In this document: positions 48,101 through 59,114 of the stretch, one piece after another | Layout of the letters: every line of letters begins with the position of its first letter | Numbering within the stretch: position 1 is the stretch's first letter | Assembly: GCF_905475395.1 (NCBI RefSeq) | Contig: NC_058338.1 | Coordinates: 44,303,935 to 44,367,934 of the forward strand | Reading direction: 5' to 3' | DNA: 64,000 nt | From: Chrysoperla carnea | Taxonomy: Eukaryota; Arthropoda; Insecta; Neuroptera; Chrysopidae | Position numbers and translations under genes: made by a program | Notes under the pieces: model-generated | What the model was told of the DNA's origin: nothing | Seen by the model: only the letters and a program-made list of their open reading frames with translations | Database searches by the model: none

Positions 48101-49316
48101 TTGGCCATATTTTTTAGGCAACCTATTACCGACAAGGATATTTGTGTCCATTGAATATTTATAAAAAATAACTTTCGTTTTGCAGTTAAGTGACAGTCGA
48201 ATCTAATTCAGCACTTGTACCTATACTATTTAATTTTTTTTAAATGTTTATAACTAGGTTGATAAAATTAACTCAATATTTGATTGTCCAATTGATGATT
48301 TTCAGATATTTATGTTTTTTTCCAGGTGTTCATCATTTGCGTTTGTTGTAAAAGATTAACTAATTACACTTTATATCAAGGAAATCTGAAAAGTGGTTTT
48401 TAAGGTATAGCCACACTACACGGAAAGATATATTATTAATTTTTTGGTCAAACAGGATTAAATCATTTTGATAATTTTGCCACCATTTGCTAGCTAAATT
48501 TAAGAAATTACCATTAAACTGATTAAGTTTCGAAAATTTTTCCACAAATATAATTTTTTTGCTGAGGTTAAAGCAGAAAATGGTCTAACTTCCCACATTT
48601 TATACATTCTATATTGCTTCACTTATTATGTTCTGAAAGTTGCATTGTTTAGCATTCTTTATGTTGTTTTGGTTTTTCACATTTTTCGAAAAAAAAAAAA
48701 AACAAAAGGCGAGTATTTTGGGAAAGCGTTTGGAAATTTGAAAATATTTCTCGGAATGTAAAGACGTAATGTATTTCCTGATTTAGTATAGTTTTGTCAA
48801 ATCAGTTTGCATTGTAGTGGTTTGACTGTAATATTACTAAGGATTGGTCTCTTTGCTTTAGGGTATTGTGTTGATTCATTCGTGAATAACACAAGCCTGA
48901 ATAATTGATTTGACAGAGAGAATATTAGATGAAACGTTTAATAGGGTATATAAAAAGACAATCTCTTGTTGTGACATTTTGTACTTATAAGTTAGCGGTG
49001 AAGATAAGGAAGATATAAAATTGAGCAAATGACTGCCCAGTAATAATCTTTGCTACAATTAAAAAGCGTGTAAGTGAGAACTCAAAATAAAGTTACAAAT
49101 TAAAGTGTTAAATTTACCTGATAAAAACCCTAAATCATCTTGAATATAATATGAAATCGATTCCCAGAAAATATTAAATAGATATAACAAACTGATTGGA
49201 TGACTAAGTAACCATTCAAAAATCAATCTAAATGAAAGATTTGTTGAATTAATCAAAATGACTGGAATTACTCTTCTACACGGCGTTGGACCATTTCGTG
49301 GATTATACAAACACAT
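36101..49316 (-). CDS. Two-Ig-domain membrane-anchored surface protein, five exons
   Basis: Exons are 45343-45230, 38008-37814, 37749-37565 and 36391-36101, all with GT/AG sites and matching phases. A likely first exon is 49316-49118 (donor CAG|GTAAAT, phase fits, ATG in a caccacc context). With it the total is 984 nt, 327 residues. Ig1 spans about 90-168: LQCPAG, then SHGCW, then HEAGEYRC. Ig2 spans about 171-262: VEFCANP, ALWITE and DDGEYIF. Ig2 lacks the usual F-strand Cys (YIF instead of YxC) but has a Cys at PNCYQAKL; Ig1 has an extra Cys beside its Trp. Several N-glycosylation sequons (NLT, NST, NLS) support a secreted path. The last about 23 residues are hydrophobic, suggesting a membrane or GPI anchor. 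I cannot name the family. The first exon is the least certain part, since its hydrophobic stretch (SLLYLFNIFW) is not a classic signal peptide. Confidence 0.75.
36735..37005 (+). repeat. Degenerate repeat with 'tacctctgagac' core, in an Ig-gene intron
   Basis: Three copies of 'gca(t/c/a)cag(a/g)tacctctgaga(c/t)c' begin near 36742, 36841 and 36981. The first two are also followed by 'gtgtaacga(a/g)', a 'gga(c/t)(t/c)gattata' segment and 'aactcca'. It is more GC-rich than its surroundings and produces the 72-codon ORF at 36796-37014, which I do not regard as a gene. Confidence 0.55.
37010..37359. mobile_element. Fold-back element with ~130-bp inverted repeats
   Basis: Both ends start cgtgagtggcttccttttg (the right end in reverse complement). 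The arms stay alignable through 'actttcctctacga', 'ttttgaaaaaac(g/a)cagcagg' and 'ccacttgataacatta', to about 37140 and from about 37225. The loop is about 85 bp with no ORF. It is inserted in the intron between the last two Ig-gene exons, directly beside the 'tacctctgagac' repeat. Confidence 0.8.
39388..39822 (-). repeat. Dispersed repeat family A, copy 5
   Basis: Reverse copy with 'aagtgaaaacaaagaattga', 'ttttgttctatctctaacgg', 'aaaaatttcagcgtttttga', 'agagacagacagacaacc' and 'aactaattaggtgatttta'. An internal segment (the 'gggtaaacagtgat' block) is deleted. A 64-bp fragment of the same family lies at 40262-40325. Confidence 0.7.
40401..40690. repeat. Repeat family B, copy 1, with 156-bp palindrome
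   Basis: 40401-40556 is an inverted repeat with GCTG(C/T)GT ends: 'aataaaatct(t/g)aaaagaa' and 'cagtagtttacatag' appear on both arms. Family-specific flanking sequence follows ('cgcttccaaaatccgccatc', 'acttatctaagaacgcttga'). Related copies are at 51831-52280 and 56241-56795. Confidence 0.65.
41545..41830 (+). repeat. Dispersed repeat family A, copy 6 (partial)
   Basis: Forward copy: 'ttagttcatttccagccagc', 'atcgagctgaaatttttatg', 'agtgacattgaggtca' and 'gtatgagatagaacaaaaat'. It breaks off after 'cgtgaatatcattggccctg'. A short piece of the far end may reappear near 41985-42030. Confidence 0.6.
42865..43173. mobile_element. MITE with TA duplication (pogo/Tigger-like)
   Basis: Termini CAGTCAAACCTGG and, in reverse complement at the right end, CAGTCAAACATGG. 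TA sits on both flanks (42863-42864 and 43174-43175). The CAGTC(A/G)AACC terminus and TA target are those of pogo/Tigger-type Tc1/mariner elements. The interior repeats 'ctcgctaat(a)gaggttt'-like segments several times. There is no transposase ORF. Confidence 0.75.
45549..45868 (+). mobile_element. tRNA-related SINE with 8-bp target duplication
   Basis: It is flanked by TGAACTTA on both sides (45541-45548 and 45869-45876). The head contains a perfect RNA polymerase III B box, GGTTCGAACCC, inside 'gaggttgcaggttcgaaccc'. The tail is the short repeat (att)n. The A box is degenerate, so the head is a decayed tRNA-like sequence and not a functional tRNA. It has no coding capacity. Confidence 0.7.
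47303..47538 (+). mobile_element. tRNA-related SINE with 13-bp duplication and TTAGG-like tail
   Basis: AGAAGATGGATTA occurs at 47290-47302 and again at 47539-47551. The insert starts 'gctcagttggttaaggaccc', completing an A-box-like 'tagctcagttgg' with the last bases of the duplication. It ends in aacctaacctaacct, which on the other strand is TTAGG repeated. No obvious B box is present. It lies in the proposed first intron of the Ig gene. Confidence 0.7.
47725..48195. mobile_element. Inverted-repeat element, family G copy 2
   Basis: Similar to 4398-4872 but reversed. Outer arms carry 'aagttattttttatgaaatg' on the left and 'ataaaaaataactttcg' on the right. The inner blocks 'agctgagttg' and 'tagacatgc' (in complement) match the first copy. 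Confidence 0.55.
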
Positions 49317-51830
49317 GGTGGTGAAAAGAAGAAGAATGTTAAAATTAATAGTTATCAAACTAAATTACCGTTTCTAGAACTTTTGAAACGGTTTTGAAGA
49401 AAACGAAATACTAGATTCAAAACCCTATGATATTGCCGAAAAAATTAAGGATAGGTTTTCGTTATGTTGAATTAGGGAGAAATTTTAAATGTTTGTGTAG
49501 GATGCCCATAGAACATATCAATTGAGATTTATCTCTTTCAGTTTTACGAGAAAAATGATCTTAAGAAAAACTATCAACAACTATTTGTATGAACTTGTGT
49601 AAATATTTTCTGTATTACAGCGAAATTACCAATCGAATAGCACTGAATAATTTTTTAGTCGTAAAATCAGATGAATCTTTAAAAAAACTATTTACTTTCA
49701 AACAAAAATAATAGTTGAGTTTCATGTCACAAAAATCAGGTCTGATCGATTCGTTTGTGGGACCGTACCTTCGAAACGGATGAACCGATTTTGTTTGTTT
49801 GTTTGTTTGAAAGGTAATATGATCGAGAACGTTCTAAATCTGCTCATCCAAATAATTACTTCTTTTTTATTTGTTTTCGGAACTCTAAATTCATGAAACA
49901 CTTGAATCGTAGCTAAGAAATCTCTCGATCAAATCATCTTTCAAAAACAAATCATACCCGCTTCATACGTTTATACCCACAAACAGACACACAGATACAC
50001 CTACCCCATAAACTTATAATATAAACACCCTTCTTTTTAGTCGGGGGTTAAAAAAACTTCCAACAACTTTTGTTATAATGATTATTTAAGTAAAAAAAAA
50101 GAGGCTAAAATTTTATATGACAGGCAACTTATAAAAGTTTTATTCGTTAATTCAAATAATTAAACATTAAAACGGATATATTTCTGTAAATATAAAAGTT
50201 AAATTACCAATAATTAACTAATATTAAGAGAAAACAATTTTTTCTGTTTGTTTTTGAGCCCTCTTCTCTCCGATAAGTTTTCTTTTTTATAAACTTTTCA
50301 AATACACAAAGCATATTCTATGCTAAATTATACTCTAATAAAATACTTTTAATATAAATAATTTAGTTAAAATTTTTTTGAATGGTGAATGGTGTATTTA
50401 CTAACGCTGTAGAAGTAATAAATTTTAATGCTTATTAACATTTTTATAAGATTTTTGCTTATATTTTTGTTCTAAACGTTGCAGTAATACATAAATCATT
50501 GGGTTTATTCTTTTTTGTTCGTGTACGTCTGTGTATTTTAGTCATGTAATTGTATGATCTTTTGATTTTAGAATTGGATAAAAAAAAATAGTCCCTGAAT
50601 TCGTTTTCCTTTGTGTGTAAAATGACTCATATACGAACGAATCAACGCAATAAAAAAAACAAAATAGTTGCCATTTTATTAGAAAATTAATTCAAAGGAA
50701 TAAACTTTTGTTCCATAAAAGAGACATTTATTTATGTGATTCATACTATAATTTTATACGAGACGTTATTTACAATCAAAAAAACTATATTCTCTTTAAA
50801 TAGATCCTCATGTTCTACAATTTGGTTAATTTCAAAAAACATCTCGAAATTCTCAAAGTTTCAGCTTTTTTGCTTATATATTTTTTTATAAATAAAAGTG
50901 AAGTAATTTTTAAGCGACAGTTTGTTTTTAGATGAATGCATTTTAGATGTATGGAAAATCTTACATATATAAAAAAGCTTAACAATTAAGATTTATACGG
51001 GTATATGCATATAGGAAAGTCGCCAACGTTGATTGTCCCCAATAATTTTTCTTGGATCTCGTTAAATTTGTTTATTTATATATCATAGTGAAAATAAATC
51101 AATTTCATACCATTATGAATTCGAAAATATTATCAAAATATATAGTAGGTAATCAGCGTACAAAGAAAAAATTTTTTATTTGGTGACGTCGGTAACTCTC
51201 ACTGTGATTTCATGCACTTGCAGTATATCTGAAAGTTTAAGATAAAAATGGAATCGATAAGGTATTACCTATGATTGTATGGTATGATGGTGGAGTTAAT
51301 ATGCTTAGGAGGTAGTTCACATCTATCTATATGTTTTTATTTGGGATGAAGAACAGTGCTATTGTAGTCAAGGGCAGATTGCTTTTGTATACAGAAATCG
51401 GGGTCTGTTAGTTTTCAACGATACACTACAGAACATCCATAATGTGAAATTTTTACCGAAAGAGGTCCGACTTCGACTTTTAGGACTAAGATACTTTTTT
51501 CAATTATCTTTAATAAGACTATTTCGACAAGTTATTTGTCTATACATATAGTTCACGCCATTTGTATCACAACAAAAATGTCAATTGTAATCGCGAGATT
51601 TTGACGGTAAATAAATTTGTATACAAGAGTTTAGCAAACACAAATAATCAAATATTATTTACTTAAATAAGAAAAAAATAAAATAGAAAGGTAATTTTCG
51701 AAATTTTTTCATTCTAATGAGCAACGGCCATTCGAATCATCTTATATTTTGAGGAATTAATTGCTCGTACTTTTTTCATTTTCATCAAAGAATTGTTTTT
51801 TCTTTTACACCTATGCAATAAATTAAAGTC
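49317..51830. other. No gene seen; contains repeat family D copy 1
   Basis: AT-rich DNA. A family D copy in reverse orientation occupies about 49745-50052. Nothing else is recognised. Confidence 0.35.
49745..50052 (-). repeat. Repeat family D, copy 1
   Basis: Shares 'cgaaacggatgaaccgattt', the 'gtttgaaaggtaatatgatc' block and the 'gtcgggggttaaaa' end with copies at 55780-55960 and 62880-63200. Non-coding, with a (tttg)n run inside. Confidence 0.5.
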
Positions 51831-52280
51831 GCTATGTAAACTATTGGACTTGTTCCTTTCTTTGCAGATTTGATTTAACACGGACTTTTTAGTGTTCAGC
51901 ACTAAAAAAACTCTCATATTAACATAGTATATTAAAACTTTAAAGCCAATTTATTATTCCTTATTAAATTAAAATATATAACTCATATATATTTCGGCAA
52001 TTCTCTTTAATGTTTCTTTATTTTGATAAAATACTCGATACGTTTTGTTGATTTTTTTATAACGTATTACGATTTCGCTTCAAAAATTAGCGATTTTGTT
52101 TTATTTTTTCAAACAGCTATCTAAGAACACTTAGATTTTTGAGACAAATATAATGATACCTTAAATGTTGAAATTCATTGAGTCGTTTGGAAGATACGAG
52201 GTAATAAAGAAATTTACAAACAAATATAAACACAAGATACGAGCGAAAAACATAACTCGTTCTTGACAGTCGAGTAAAAA
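51831..52280 (+). repeat. Repeat family B, copy 2
   Basis: Blocks shared with copies 1 and 3: 'gctatgtaaactattgg', 'agatttgatttaacacgg', 'actttttagtg', 'gctatctaagaacacttaga' and 'cttgacagtcgagt'. Only the right arm of the terminal palindrome is retained. The ORF at 51714-51917 reads through it. Confidence 0.6.
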
Positions 52281-52795
52281 AAGTATGGTCGACCTTAGCG
52301 GCCTTCCTAAACTATAATTGGGGTAAATAATCTTCTAGTTAAATTTGTCACGAAATGCAAAAGAATAGCTCATTTGCCAAACTATAGCTGGTCGTTCTTA
52401 TTATTTTAAACATATTTAATTCTACACACAGAAAAACTGTCCAAAACAGTAAAAATAAAGATTGTGCATCCGAATTTCTTCTTTATTAAAAAAATACATG
52501 TAGTTGTTTTTAATACATTCTGTTGAATCTACATAAAAATTCCATTTATATGCATCTTCACATATACTCGTTTTGAAGTTGTATGATCATAGATGAAGTA
52601 TAAATACATAATATATTGAAAATGGAAATCAATCATTTTGTATAGAAAACTTTTGATCTGATGATGAAATACTTTCAATTCTACATTTACCTATGTGATA
52701 TGATAATATCATCTAATGATATAATAGTGATAGAAAAAGTACTGAACTCTATTGTTGAGTTATTTCGTAGTTAACCCTTCCTGATAATCAATTAC
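52281..52795. other. No gene or repeat recognised
   Basis: AT-rich sequence without coding signal. Confidence 0.3.
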
Positions 52796-53515
52796 AATAG
52801 GCGATAATTCTGATGGCGAATTGGCGTTTTTTTTGTCCCATTTACAACTTTGAGCGTGATGGTTTCTTCAAGAAACTCAATTCCACGACTTGGGACTTGG
52901 AAGGCTTGTTATACTGTAAAACTATTTCACATATACAAAAAGTTTTTTATTTTCTGCAAACAATTATTATGACAAGGTCTTTTATTTTGAATTGAATGAA
53001 GAAATTTGTCATTCTAGTTTTAGAATTTATTTTTGTTTTCCATTATAAATTAATATGATACATTTGTTCTGTTCTTTTGAGTTTTTTATTTGTTCTTTTA
53101 AATTTATTTTTGTTTTTTCTTGATTAATGTCTAGGATCTCTTTGTAAAATATTGTAAAATATTAAAACAAATAAATTTATTACTATTATTATTACCCATA
53201 AAATCTAGAAAAAAAAAGCTAGACTAGACAAAATTTGAAAGTGAAATTAAAATTCATTAAAAAACGAAGAAATTATAAGCAATCAAAGATTGCATTCAAA
53301 GAAGGCCCATATTTTTTTAGCAAAACTTTTATATGTAATTTCTATGGCGATACCCACGTATGACGTCATTAGCGGATATCTTCCTCTTTGTCTATTTAGG
53401 AAATTTAAAACGTTGATATTTTGCATACTAGTAAAGATTTTTAAAAACCAACTTCACTTTTCTATTCGCGAAGAGAGAATTCTTCATATGAAGTGATAAA
53501 AAAAATTTAGCCTGG
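52796..53515. repeat. Repeat family F, copy 2
   Basis: Ends match 24262-24620 ('gataattctgatggcgaatt' and 'acttcacttttctattcg'). The middle (about 52860-53200) has no counterpart there, so this copy has an insertion or the other a deletion. Confidence 0.55.
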
Positions 53516-55779
53516 TAACCTATTATTTTCACTCTCATATAAGGAATAGGTAGGATATACGAAACTATACAATATGAATCTCTCAATCCACACGCTTGAC
53601 CACATTACTCCTCTGAATTTTGGGGCATAAATGGGGCATCGGCCTTTGGTCTCAAATCCCGCTCTATAATATGTACTTCTAAATTTATACCCCTTACCTT
53701 TAAAAACTTCAAAAAAATGTAATTGTCTCTCAGATGACGATAGATGTACTTCAAATAACCATAGATAATAAGTAGATCGTTCAATTTAACACAGCAAGTC
53801 TATCATACTACATAGAATCTTCTATACAGCTGATCACTCCTTAATTCACTGAATGACTCAACTGTTTAAACTCTAATACACTTCTAGATATTATAGTATG
53901 ATGCAATTTTTTTGCATTCGACTTGGAATTCTTTAAACTTACGAGAAAACAAAACAATTGATTCATTGTAAACCTTCTCCGAGACATGAAAAACACTCTA
54001 AATAATTATCTTTTTAGTATTGATGTACTGATAATGGAATTTTGAAAAAATTCGCAAGCTTCAATTTTGTTAGATATCCATCCGTTTTTGAGTTATTCCA
54101 ATAAGAAGATAATTGAATAGCAAATTGTTGGGGCTTTTACTCCCAAACAAAAAAGAATGAGGCAGTGGACTGATTTAATATGTACTCACATGTGTTTCGA
54201 TGTTATTCGCGTGCCAATAAGGTTTGGTCGGAAAAATAGAATGGAAAAGTGGAAAATATTTCTAAGGATGATGAAATCAGAGGTCAATATGACAGTCATA
54301 CGAAGAATTTAATCTTAAAAAAACAGCAGTGGTTTAGGAAATGACTTGAGCATCAAAGAGAGTAGGCCAATTTATGAGACAGTTCATGCATACATTCGAA
54401 CATTATTGTTGTAAATTACTGTAGTTTGTTAATATCCATTTATTTGTTCATTAGGAAAATGCGCTATAATATAATGTCTAAAACTGGCTTTCTTCTAAAG
54501 ATTTTGTAAGCACGTCCCGGTTGTGCACAGCCGTGTAGGTATCTTTAAGCATCAAAGTATTATCATATTTCACTTTTAGTGTTATTAAATGAAGGGCTTA
54601 CTACGACGAACTCTTCTACGAATAGTACATACCTAATATGTAGAAGATATTCTATATAATGGTTGGTAATATCCAATATCTCGAGATCTGTATGATAATA
54701 ACAATATTTTGAAGAAGACTGACGGATTTTTTGTTGTTATGTATAAAATGACGGATATTGAAATGAATTATGAAAATAGAATTTTATTAAAATGAATAAT
54801 CATTCATTGATATAAATATTTATATAGGATGTCCAGAGAAAATAATGGTTAATTCTGTTCTTTTGAAGCAAAGTGAATAAAAGAAAAATAAGTATGTAAA
54901 AACAACAAGTTATTTTGCTATAAGCAGCAGAGTGTACGATCAAATAATGATAAGCGAAAATAGTCTACCAAAGAAATGAGTATCAGTAACATATGTACGA
55001 CTGTATTCGTCAAAAAAACTTTCAATGACACTGAAAAAGTTAAAAGACTATTATTCACTACAGATTTACCAAAAATGGATGAAATTAATATTGTTTAACA
55101 ATAATCTTTGCATACCGTTTTCTTGTGGGAATTTTTTTTAGTTCGGGGGTTAAAAATGATCTCGCTACAATAACGATGGCCCGGCAAATAATCAGTTTTC
55201 TCACAATTAGTAGATTTTATAAGCCATTCTAAACTAAATTTATATTGCCAGTGCAGCGAACTATTGCGCAGAAGGGCGAATCTAGAGCGAAGATCCATCT
55301 TATTGTTCGAAATACAAGTTGAGTTGGTGTTAAGAAGGTTGGCAAAGCGGTGGATTGACTTTGTTTGTATTATGTATTTTTAAATATTTCTGTAAATTTA
55401 AAAAATAATCTGTTTGATAATGCTTGTGAAACAAAATAAACTTGTAGGTACTGTTTAAAAGAAATATGTTGAACTTAAATACATTTCAAATCATTCTGTA
55501 AAAGTGTATAGCTACGTTGTTTCTTGAATTTACTTTTTTAGTTAAGGAATATGTATGAAAATTGTAGCAAAAAACATAATAAATTTTAATGTTATTATTT
55601 ACAAATATGTTGCTTTAATGTATTATATAACCGTTTTTCGTCGGGTTCAAAAATCGAAATATATGCGGCACGAGGTTAAAAATTATTATTTTGAGCATTT
55701 CAACAACTTTCAAAAGTTAACAACCCTGGAATTGCTGGGAACAACGGAAGCATGTTAGGAGGAATAGTCACAATCAATT
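53516..55779. other. No gene seen
   Basis: AT-rich. 'agttcgggggttaaaaatga' at about 55140 resembles the end of repeat family D. The ORFs at 55095 and 55555 have no splice or domain support. Confidence 0.3.
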
Positions 55780-55960
55780 TTTAGCCCCCGACCTAAAAAA
55801 AGGGGTGTTATATGTTTGACCGCTATGTGTGTGTCTTAATTTATCAATTTCCGGCTCGACGTCCTAGTCTCAAGAAATGGATATAAATTAATTTTTGGCG
55901 CAGTGAAAAAAAATGGGCTAGGTGTTGTTGTCTGCGCTTCCACCATTTAATTAATGATTC
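55780..55960 (+). repeat. Repeat family D, copy 2 (short)
   Basis: Begins 'tttttagcccccgacctaaa' followed by 'ggggtgttatatgtttgacc', the characteristic end of family D. Confidence 0.45.
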
Positions 55961-56240
55961 GATATCGAATTTACACTCCTATAACTTTTTGTGTTTTTTA
56001 GGAACCTACTTTATACAGAGGTTTGATTATAGTCTTATTTTAAGGTAGTGCAAATATTACCTAAGTTTATAAAATATTCAAAAACACACTTTAAAATATA
56101 TTGTTTAAAATTTTTTTAAATTTTATTATTAGTTTTCAAGTTATAGGAAAAGTCTAATAGTTGAGTATATTATGATTATAAAAAAATATACTATTAGAAT
56201 TTCAGAACTCATAAATAAAATAAATAATTAACAAAATGAA

Positions 56241-56795
56241 AAACTCGACTGTGTTAAATAAAATCTAAAAAGAAGAAAGAATTCCAGCAATAAGAAACTT
56301 TAAATAGCAACCTCAAAAGTCGGTCTCGATGGGCCCCGAATGTAAAATACTGGACGTGGTTATTTCTTTTAACATTTTATTTAACGCAGTCGGTTATTTT
56401 ATCTTTTAATTATTTAATTTTAGACTTTTTAGTGTCCCAGCACAAAAAAAATAACGCTCTTATTATACAATATTAAAACTTTAAATGAATTTATTATTCC
56501 CAATTAAATTTAAACATATAATTAATATATATTTTTGTAATCTTCTTTTAATTTCCTTTATTTTGATACCTTACTCGATAGGTTTTGTTTATTTTTTTTA
56601 TTAAAAAATCAGCCATTTTGTTTTGTTTTTGCATCACCTATCTAACACTTATCTAAGAACACTTGGATTTTGAGACAAATATATAATGATACCTAAAATG
56701 TTGAAACCCATTGAGTCGTTTGGAAAATACTAGGTAATAAAGAAATTTAAAAACAAATATACATACATTACCACTCCTTGACAGTCGGGTATAAA
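56241..56795 (+). repeat. Repeat family B, copy 3
   Basis: The most complete copy. A palindromic head ('gactgtgttaaataaaatct' and, at about 56370-56395, the complement ending 'tttaacgcagtc') is followed by 'agactttttagtgtccc', 'cttatctaagaacacttgga' and the end 'cttgacagtcgggtataaa'. Confidence 0.65.
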
Positions 56796-57671
56796 GGATG
56801 GTATATATATATTTTTAAATATAATGAATATAAAAAAATCGAAGAAACTATATACTTTTTAACATAACAAACGTACAATATATTAATGGACGACTGATGG
56901 ACTGACTTTTCAAGTTTTCAATATTAAATATGAAAAAAGAAAATATACGACGAACGTATATATTTATTTTTATATCGAGAATTTGTAAAATAATCAAGGT
57001 GAAAATTTTATTAATAATGAAGGTTTCGGTATTCAATGAAAAAGCGAAACTCTTATAGCATCTTTTTTGCCTGTCGTAGCTTCTGCCTGGATCTAATAAT
57101 GGTACTTATATCTGCATAGTTTTCATTCTATTTAAAGATGCATACTGTTTTATTTTTTGTTAAATATAAAATTTTGGTTGATTTTACTAACTTTATCTGA
57201 CAATGAGCCTAAAATTTGGCAAAACTATAAAGGATATAGGGAGTCACTTACAGTTTACAGGAAAACCTTAGCGATAATTTTTAGGGTTAATGCTGAGAGT
57301 CTAAATTAGAAGCAAAAAACTTATGTTTCTTGTAATTTCAAAATGCTGACTTAAAAATATTTAAAAAAATTAGTAAGAAAATGTTTTATTGATTATATTG
57401 ATATTGATTAGAAGTTAGTATGCATATCAGGTGCAATAATATAATAAAGAACTATACTTTAACGCTTATAACATAACGTGATAACTTTTATCCTTATTTT
57501 CAAATTAGTGACACATTTTGAAATCAATTTTTAAACAAAAAAATGTTCCCTTGAAAATAGACTTCTTTGACCCCCTTAATATTATCGAATGTGTTTAATT
57601 GAAATAAGTCACTGTTTGAAGCTACCTAAAAATTTTCGCCACTCTTCTAAAATGTTTTAAAGTTTGTGCCT

Positions 57672-57975
57672 CCCTGACAAACAAAGATATTAACGAAAAA
57701 ATGTTTCAAACAAGACAGTTTCAAGAAAGGAATACTTTTTATTTAAACTTTTGTCTTTTTTTTTACGGGTTACAAAATGGGTCCTGTGGACCATAGACTC
57801 AATTGATCTATGTTGGTAGGTTACGAACTCAAAAATACTTTTTACGTGAATGAGTTCCTGAGTATTCTTTAAAAGTTTCAGCTCGATAGAATGGACAATC
57901 ATGCAGACAAATGAAAATCGACAAATTAGGTGATTTTATGAATATTAAACAAAAAAATTTTGTTTGTTATAAATG
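57672..57975 (-). repeat. Dispersed repeat family A, copy 7 (diverged)
   Basis: Blocks: 'aaaaaatgtttcaaacaaga', 'acttttgtc', 'caaaatgggtcctgtggacc', 'tcaattgatctatgttg' and 'aaattaggtgattttatg'. It is more diverged than copies 2 and 4. Confidence 0.6.
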
Positions 57976-58109
57976 TTCTAAGCATTGAATTTATTTTTAG
58001 TTTTTTGAGAATTTTGAGAATATTTCACAAGACCACTAGTTGAAGTTACCCGCCAATTTTCAACTTCCTATCTTTTACAGTTTTGGAGAAAATTTACAGT
58101 TATGGATCA

Positions 58110-58350
58110 TCTTTTTGTGCTGTCACGGGTAAACAATGATCCGACAAAATGTATCAAACAAAAGTCGTTTATTTTATAATAAAGACACTATTTTCTAGCT
58201 TGATACCTATTTAATTTTTTGAGTTATCGTGATTACGGGCAGACTGATGGACAGAAGGACGGAAGTGGAAATTGGACTAATTAGGTGATTTTAGGTTGCA
58301 AAATTGGGACTAAACTTAATATACTCTGATATATTTTATGTATAAGGTAT
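58110..58350 (-). repeat. Dispersed repeat family A, copy 8 (deleted)
   Basis: Retains 'cacgggtaaacaatgatcc', 'caaacaaaagtcgtttat', 'tttgagttatcgtgatta' and 'attggactaattaggtgatt'. The central 'gatgggtcctacgg' part is deleted. Confidence 0.6.
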
Positions 58351-58869
58351 AAATTATTGGTTTAATGGTTTGGGCTACAAATTGTTTATCCCGTTATACA
58401 ACTGAATAATATAATCGCTACAGTTGTTCAATGAACCTAGGTTCAATAAATATTTGAAAATTTGGAAAGATTTTAAATGTCAATATTTAACAGACTCTTT
58501 AACAGGTACAGATTGAAATATCAGGGAAAATAAAGAGACAGATATTTTATAACTTCAGATATAACGGACGTTATTAAAAATACAAAAAACAAATATTTAT
58601 TCAGAATTATATCAAAGAAATTTACATAAATCTTTTATTCGTATATCAATAATAAATACAGAAACATATACAAACATAAATACATACATATGTTTAATAC
58701 TTATATATATCAGTTTTATGGACTTGATAATGATGGAGACAGGCATATTTTGTACAAGGTGTACTATAACAAGGTTTAACAAGCCGTGGAGAGAGTCTGG
58801 TGGACCCTCGAGGTCCACACGAATAACTTCCCAGCATAATAAAAAGCTATAAAAAATTACAACTCGACG

Positions 58870-59080
58870 GATTCGAACCGACTCGACGCTTTAATACCCT
58901 TTAATCAACACTTCAAAGAAGTCGATATCACTTTTTGCTCGCGCGATATCGGAGAGGAAAAAGTTTTAAAAAAATCTCGCCCGCCTCAAAACGACTCGAC
59001 TCGAATGTTATGATATTCTTAACACCTTAACGAAGTCGATATCCTTTTAGTTTGCGCAATATCGACGACGAAAAAAATGT
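58870..59080. repeat. Imperfect ~110-bp tandem duplication with CGATATCG-type motifs
   Basis: Two units share 'gactcgac', 'aagaagtcgatatc'/'acgaagtcgatatcc' and 'gcgcgatatcgg'/'gcgcaatatcgac', in order and about 110 bp apart. On the minus strand just before them is GGTTCGAATCC, a perfect B box at about 58866-58876, but no tRNA acceptor pairing can be built, so it is not an intact tRNA. Confidence 0.5.
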
Positions 59081-59092
59081 CTATGGATGTAT

Positions 59093-59114
59093 ACACACAC
59101 ACACACACACACAC
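59093..59114. repeat. (AC)n microsatellite
   Basis: Eleven uninterrupted AC units followed by gcacgc. Other short CA runs are at about 22723-22740 and 27072-27085. Confidence 0.9.

Larger units (their letters stand above)
45344..49117 (-). other. Proposed first intron of the Ig gene
   Basis: Contains two SINEs (45549-45868 and 47303-47538) and family G copy 2 (47725-48195). No further coding exon was identified. Confidence 0.45.

Noticed and set aside
58860-58890. Possible minus-strand tRNA (GGTTCGAATCC then a T run)
   Set aside because: The T-stem has a mismatch and no complementary 5' acceptor is found upstream.
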